A stretch of 49,761 bases of DNA, from contig JAKVBZ010000034.1 in NCBI GenBank assembly GCA_022448645.1, positions 1 through 49,761 of the forward strand, given 5' to 3'. Every line of letters starts with the position of its first letter. Positions within the stretch are counted from its first letter, which is position 1. The notes under the pieces were generated by a model. That model was not told the DNA's origin and did no database searches. It saw only the letters and a list, made by a program, of their open reading frames with translations. Made by a program: the position numbers and the translations under genes. Source of the DNA: Pirellulaceae bacterium (GTDB lineage Bacteria; Planctomycetota; Planctomycetia; Pirellulales; Pirellulaceae). Below, in pieces: positions 45,971-49,761 of this stretch.

Positions 45971-47434
45971 ATGACAAAGTCACTCAATGCTAAAAAGGTC
46001 GATCGAGCGACTGTCATAGCTCCAAAAACCAGCCACAACCGCTGTGGCACTGAGTCGTGGCGTGGCGAGATTCACAGCCTCAACGCAAAAAGCCAGGAAC
46101 AACAGGAGGGGGCACTGCCCCTTGCTTCGCCACATGTACAATCGAAACCTGCACGCGAGTCTGTTCCGGAGTGTGTTAACATGCAACCACACGGTCGGCA
46201 CCTGGTGGTTGATTATTGGGACTGCGATGCCGGCTTACTCAATGACGAGGCCAAGCTGATTCAGCTTCTCAACAGAGCTGCAAACGCAGCCGGGGCCACA
46301 GTAATTTCAACGCACTCACACAGTTTCGACCACCAAGGCGTCACGGCGGTCGCTGTCCTTTCAGAGTCTCACATCTCAATCCATACGTGGCCTGAAATCA
46401 ATTACGCCGGCGTCGACCTTCATACTTGTGGCGAATGCGATCCAATGCAGGCCCACCAAGTGTTAATCGAGGCACTTTCCGCCGGTCGCGCCGAATGTGC
46501 GATGCTGGCGCGAGGCAGGATCGACTCCCCACGTTCGATCACGGTTTCCGATCAGGCCCCGCATCGCTCGGGGTTAGAGGACGATAACAATTGGTTCTTC
46601 GAGGACGCCGTTCCTGGACGAAGACAAGGTAACATTAACCACGGTTTTCGTATTTCTGAGGTTGTGTTCAAAGAACGCACACGGTTTCAGGAATGCCTGA
46701 TCTTCGACACTCCAGTGTATGGACGCGTGCTCGTCTTGGATGGAATTGTGCAGCTTTCGACTTTTGACGAGCATATTTATCACGAGATGCTCGTACACCC
46801 TCCGATGTTTGCACACCCTAAGCCCCGTCGAGTAGTCATCGTAGGAGGAGGTGATGGTGGCACCCTGCGCGAGGTTTTGCGACACAACCCTGAACAGGTA
46901 GTGATGATCGACATTGATGAGCAGTTTGTACGCGCCGCTGCTGAAAACCTGCCGAGCCTGAGTGCCGGCGCATTTACAGACCCGCGAGTGACACTGCTTT
47001 TCGAAGATGCAAGCAAAGCACTCCTGCGATACGAGAACACTTTCGATGTCGCTATCATTGACTGTAACGACGCCATCGGCCCATCTCAGGCCCTCTTTGA
47101 AGAAGATTTTTACGCAGCGGTTTCCCGTGCGCTTCGGCACGACGGTATCTGCTCGGTCCAGACTGGCTCGATGCTAGATGTTGAATTTCTCGGACAGACG
47201 CGAAATCGAATCGAGATGCACCTGGGTCGTGCAACCGGTTTCAGACTGACAATGCCGAGTTACCATTGCGGAGAGTACGTGTTCTTTGTGGCGTCCAGGT
47301 CCCGGGATCCGTCTGGACCTGATGCCACGACTCTCAACGACCTTCGGGAAAAACGCGCCATTAACACCAGACATTGGTCTCCCGCGATGCACCACGCCAG
47401 CCAGGTTTTGCCCACAGAATCGAAACTGTGGTGA
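45971..47434 (+). CDS. S-adenosylmethionine decarboxylase / spermidine synthase fusion
   Basis: 487 residues. Residues about 74-185 are a complete bacterial AdoMetDC: HLVVDYWDCD, the cleavage site E132-S133 in SESHISIHTWPE, H138, and C153 in HTCGECD. The protein should cut itself, form a pyruvoyl group and decarboxylate AdoMet. Residues about 225-450 are a spermidine synthase: LVLDGIVQLSTFDEHIYHE, VIVGGGDGGTLREVL (289-303), IDIDEQFV, FEDASKAL and IIDCNDAIGP, with every key residue kept. One chain can thus make decarboxylated AdoMet and pass its aminopropyl group to putrescine. The first 70 residues match neither enzyme; an ATG at 46181 behind GGAG is a likely alternative start, giving 417 residues. 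Confidence 0.93.
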   Translation: MTKSLNAKKVDRATVIAPKTSHNRCGTESWRGEIHSLNAKSQEQQEGALPLASPHVQSKPARESVPECVNMQPHGRHLVVDYWDCDAGLLNDEAKLIQLLNRAANAAGATVISTHSHSFDHQGVTAVAVLSESHISIHTWPEINYAGVDLHTCGECDPMQAHQVLIEALSAGRAECAMLARGRIDSPRSITVSDQAPHRSGLEDDNNWFFEDAVPGRRQGNINHGFRISEVVFKERTRFQECLIFDTPVYGRVLVLDGIVQLSTFDEHIYHEMLVHPPMFAHPKPRRVVIVGGGDGGTLREVLRHNPEQVVMIDIDEQFVRAAAENLPSLSAGAFTDPRVTLLFEDASKALLRYENTFDVAIIDCNDAIGPSQALFEEDFYAAVSRALRHDGICSVQTGSMLDVEFLGQTRNRIEMHLGRATGFRLTMPSYHCGEYVFFVASRSRDPSGPDATTLNDLREKRAINTRHWSPAMHHASQVLPTESKLW

Positions 47435-47831
47435 CGACTTGTTCGTAGCATTCCAGAAGTTTGCAGCGATGTTGCATTCCACGATCAGGCGAAGAAGTTA
47501 CAAACGATGGCTCGACCTGCACTACTAATCTCATCTTTGAGATAGCATGCCAATACGACTGGCCTACATGCCGCAAGAATATCACCATCCGGGACCACGC
47601 AGTTCTCGTTGGTAAGCCGTCACACGGCTGGAACCCACCAGACCATGATCTTGGCCGCAAACGAAATCGTGCAAAGAGTCGACTGAAAAAATTGCCGGAA
47701 TAAATAATTAGGTTTATTGGCCGCCAGGACCAGAAGTAAGAAGAAGCACTTCATCAATAGGCTGGTCATCCTGACATAGTCGCTGACCCCTATCGGTCGC
47801 AAGTGAGATATTGCGAGTCGTTTTGCTTGAC
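47435..47831. other. Intergenic region between convergent genes
   Basis: 397 bases between the 3' ends of the fusion gene and the ATP-grasp gene. Short overlapping frames on both strands show no protein-like sequence, and no clear terminator stem with a T-tract was found. Confidence 0.4.
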
Positions 47832-48845
47832 TTACGGGGATCCAATGATTGTTGTGGGGGTGGCGCATGCCTCCGTCGAGCCAACTCCCGAGGCTTTTGA
47901 TTCCCTGTCCAAATAAAACTCCAACCCAGATGCTAAAAAGTCCATTTCTTCCGAATACCCATAGTTTTCATCACTACCACCCTCAGTTTTATTTACATCG
48001 ATTAGAAAGTACTTCCCTCCAGCGTGGACATAATCAAAACGGCCAAAGTCAATTTTCACGTCATTTCGCCACTGTCTGACTTCATCGGGAACCGGCACTT
48101 CTTCGTCTGACACACAGTTTCCAAATTTAACAATTGGGTTCGGTGAACCTATACGTCCTGATATTTCCTTGTCGCCAAAAAACACAAAGTAATGTGTATA
48201 AAACAATCCACCTTCGTGATTTCTGACAAAGCGTTCAACGACCAAATTGTCATTTTCCCAAATGCCAGAGGGAACACTTTTAATGTCATCAAAAATGGGA
48301 TACCTCATTGGATCCAGAGCGTCGATTGCATCCCAGCTGTACTCTGTTTTCCATGGCCATATTTTGTTTGCGATGTCGCGCCAGCGAATTCCTGCTATTG
48401 ACTTTATGATGGAGGACCACTGCCTAATGCGAGATCGGTTATCCGGAACTGCATTTGACGTAAAGTGCCTTAACTTTGATTTCTGATCCTCTCTATTGTC
48501 TCTAACATACTCTGGCCATCCTCCATAATTTGCATTCGTTTTGACAATGACAGGACCCGTATAATCATCTGTTTTCGAGACCAACAACTGACTGAATCGT
48601 CTACGTGAAACATCCAATACGTTGCCATTGATTACCCTGGGACACTTATTGATAAGATCAACATACTCTTGAGGTATCACCGTAGAATTAATATGGACAA
48701 TAACAAGATCAGCAACGGGAAGGCCCGACAAACCAATGTGGTCGATGACCCGATACCCGGCAGACTTCCAGCGCAAAGCATAATGATCAATGGCATACTG
48801 CATTGGCTTGGATGGTCGATCACGAAGAATTACGATGCTTTTCAT
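47832..48845 (-). CDS. ATP-grasp-like protein, possible amide or peptide ligase
   Basis: 337 residues with an ATP-grasp pattern: VIVKTNANYGG (ATP-binding Lys), the hinge LVVERFVRN, and the C-terminal DFGRFDYV with YFLIDVNKTEGG, which give the metal-binding Asp/Asn. ATP-grasp enzymes join a carboxylate to an amine through an acyl phosphate. Partner and substrate are unknown. The start is the ATG at 48845 (MKSIVILRDRPSK); an upstream ATG adds four residues. The gene and its 5' flank are visibly more AT-rich than the surrounding genes, which may point to a different origin. Confidence 0.7.
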   Translation of the reverse strand: MKSIVILRDRPSKPMQYAIDHYALRWKSAGYRVIDHIGLSGLPVADLVIVHINSTVIPQEYVDLINKCPRVINGNVLDVSRRRFSQLLVSKTDDYTGPVIVKTNANYGGWPEYVRDNREDQKSKLRHFTSNAVPDNRSRIRQWSSIIKSIAGIRWRDIANKIWPWKTEYSWDAIDALDPMRYPIFDDIKSVPSGIWENDNLVVERFVRNHEGGLFYTHYFVFFGDKEISGRIGSPNPIVKFGNCVSDEEVPVPDEVRQWRNDVKIDFGRFDYVHAGGKYFLIDVNKTEGGSDENYGYSEEMDFLASGLEFYLDRESKASGVGSTEACATPTTIIGSP

Positions 48846-49230
48846 GCGAAACCACACCCCTGGCGTTATCAGCGTGAGTCTCTTAAGGACCGCAACCTGC
48901 TCATAGGCAGGTGGGGTGAAACCGGAACCTTACCAGCGGGAATCACTATCCCCTTATTCATCGGTTACAATCGCACACTTCAACTGATGGCAATTACGCA
49001 GCATAAGAACGCGGGAAGGATAACGCGAGCCAAAAATCCTTTCAATAACAGTATGCCATGAGAAACGTCGACGGATCCTTGCGATTGGCTCCTGGGAACA
49101 AGACCGTTTCCATAAAACACTGGACGTGATCAAGGAGGACCAGGGATTCTTTACAAACGGCCCTCTGACAACTCCTCAGAATTGCCGGCTCAGACGAGAT
49201 GCTATCAGCGTAATTGACTGTACAAATTCC
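48846..49230. other. Region upstream of the flavoprotein fragment
   Basis: 385 bases. The plus-strand frame that leads into the flavoprotein fragment is open from 49024 (after an in-frame TAA at 49021-49023) but has no ATG before 49273 and no recognisable FAD-binding sequence. A minus-strand frame (49042-49320) looks like a shadow. Confidence 0.4.
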
Positions 49231-49761
49231 TTCTATTTCATAGGACACATCGCTGACGGTCAGGTCCTGGCGATGTGGGCTGGTGCAGATCTCAACGACA
49301 TGGAATTCGTACAGTTTCATCCCACCGACATGGTCTGGCCTCCCAGTGTAAAAGGTACGCTGACCACCGAAGGCGAGGGTGATATGCTGCTAAACAGCGA
49401 AGGAAAACGGTTCATGTTCGACAATGTTCCGGACATGTTCAAAGCAGAATTTTCTGACACCGAAGATGAAGCAAATCGCTGGGTCAACGCTATCGTCTTC
49501 GGTAAGACTCCGGAATTGCTAACTCGCGACGTAGTGGCCCAGGCCATCCGCAAGGAGGTCCACGAAGGACGTCGTTCGCCACACGGTGACGTCTTTCTGA
49601 ATATCGCTTCACGACGATCGCCAGAAAACATCAAAAAGAAAATCCCCAGCATGTACCATCAATCCAAAGAGCTGGCGGATGTCGATATCACCACTAACCC
49701 GATAGAGGTCGGCCCCACCTGCCATTACACCATGGGGAGCGTACGGGTCGATCCCGAAAGT
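49231..49761 (+). pseudogene. 5'-truncated succinate dehydrogenase / fumarate reductase flavoprotein fragment
   Basis: From about 49255 to the window edge the frame encodes the middle of an SdhA/FrdA flavoprotein: AMWAGADLNDMEFVQFHPTD, MVWPPSVKGTLTTEG, GKRFMFDNVPDM, PELLTRDVVAQAI, SPHGDVFLNI, MYHQSKELADVDITTNP and GPTCHYTMGSVRVDP. A normal protein has about 230 residues before this, including the FAD-binding N-terminus; here an in-frame stop sits at 49021 and no such sequence is present. The segment that normally reads TEG-x-RGEGG is shortened to TEGEGD, losing the catalytic arginine. I read it as a decaying duplicate. The 3' part runs out of the window. Confidence 0.7.

Noticed and set aside
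1..49761. tRNA, rRNA, CRISPR arrays, insertion sequences and prophage genes
   Set aside because: I looked for cloverleaf ends, regular spaced repeats, transposase DDE or integrase motifs and phage structural proteins and saw none.

Overview
The window looks like chromosomal DNA of a planctomycete, most likely of the Pirellulales type. The signs are a DUF1549/DUF1501/WD40 operon, a PEP-CTERM secreted protein, an extracellular repeat protein with the planctomycete N-terminal LE-x-R-x-ML motif, several serine/threonine kinases with an FHA partner and an ECF sigma factor, twin-arginine enzymes, and separate coaC and coaB genes next to rpoZ. Gene density is moderate, GC is near 50%, and spacers are long. 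No rRNA, tRNA, CRISPR array, transposase or prophage was seen.

Layout. 0.3-5 kb: an RND/MMPL exporter, an SDR dehydrogenase and cmk. 5.2-11.5 kb: a signalling block with a membrane-anchored coiled-coil protein, FHA protein, membrane kinase, membrane protein, an ECF sigma factor with a frameshift in region 4, and a small HxxxxxCxxC protein. 11.7-18.2 kb: a Gfo/Idh/MocA oxidoreductase, a second transmembrane kinase with a truncated coupled ORF, a PEP-CTERM protein and a Tat-exported sugar isomerase/epimerase-like protein. 18.4-31 kb: housekeeping genes, namely clpB and dnaK (minus strand), then pheA, tpiA (no ATG at the position the protein requires), secG, yicC, gmk, rpoZ, coaC, coaB, a YbgC-like thioesterase and a double-ACT protein. 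31-35 kb: a zinc-ribbon membrane protein, an HD phosphohydrolase, a VOC-like protein and a sulfotransferase.

35.2-38.3 kb holds the most unusual feature: three translationally coupled genes (ATGA overlaps). The first and third encode an S-adenosylmethionine decarboxylase (AdoMetDC, SpeD/SpeH) domain fused to a SET methyltransferase domain. The middle one encodes a divergent spermidine-synthase-like protein. The AdoMetDC domains have lost residues needed for pyruvoyl formation and catalysis, and the synthase has lost substrate-binding residues. A fully conserved AdoMetDC-spermidine synthase fusion lies about 8 kb downstream (46-47.4 kb). The cell therefore seems to keep a working polyamine enzyme plus a neofunctionalised, SET-linked paralogue operon. 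I know of no described system with this architecture.

38.7-49.8 kb: a large RTX calcium-binding repeat protein ending at a strong terminator, the WD40/DUF1501/DUF1549 operon (minus strand), the SpeD-SpeE fusion, an AT-richer ATP-grasp gene, and at the right edge a damaged succinate dehydrogenase/fumarate reductase flavoprotein fragment.

All calls were made by reading the sequence and from knowledge of protein families; no database search was run.
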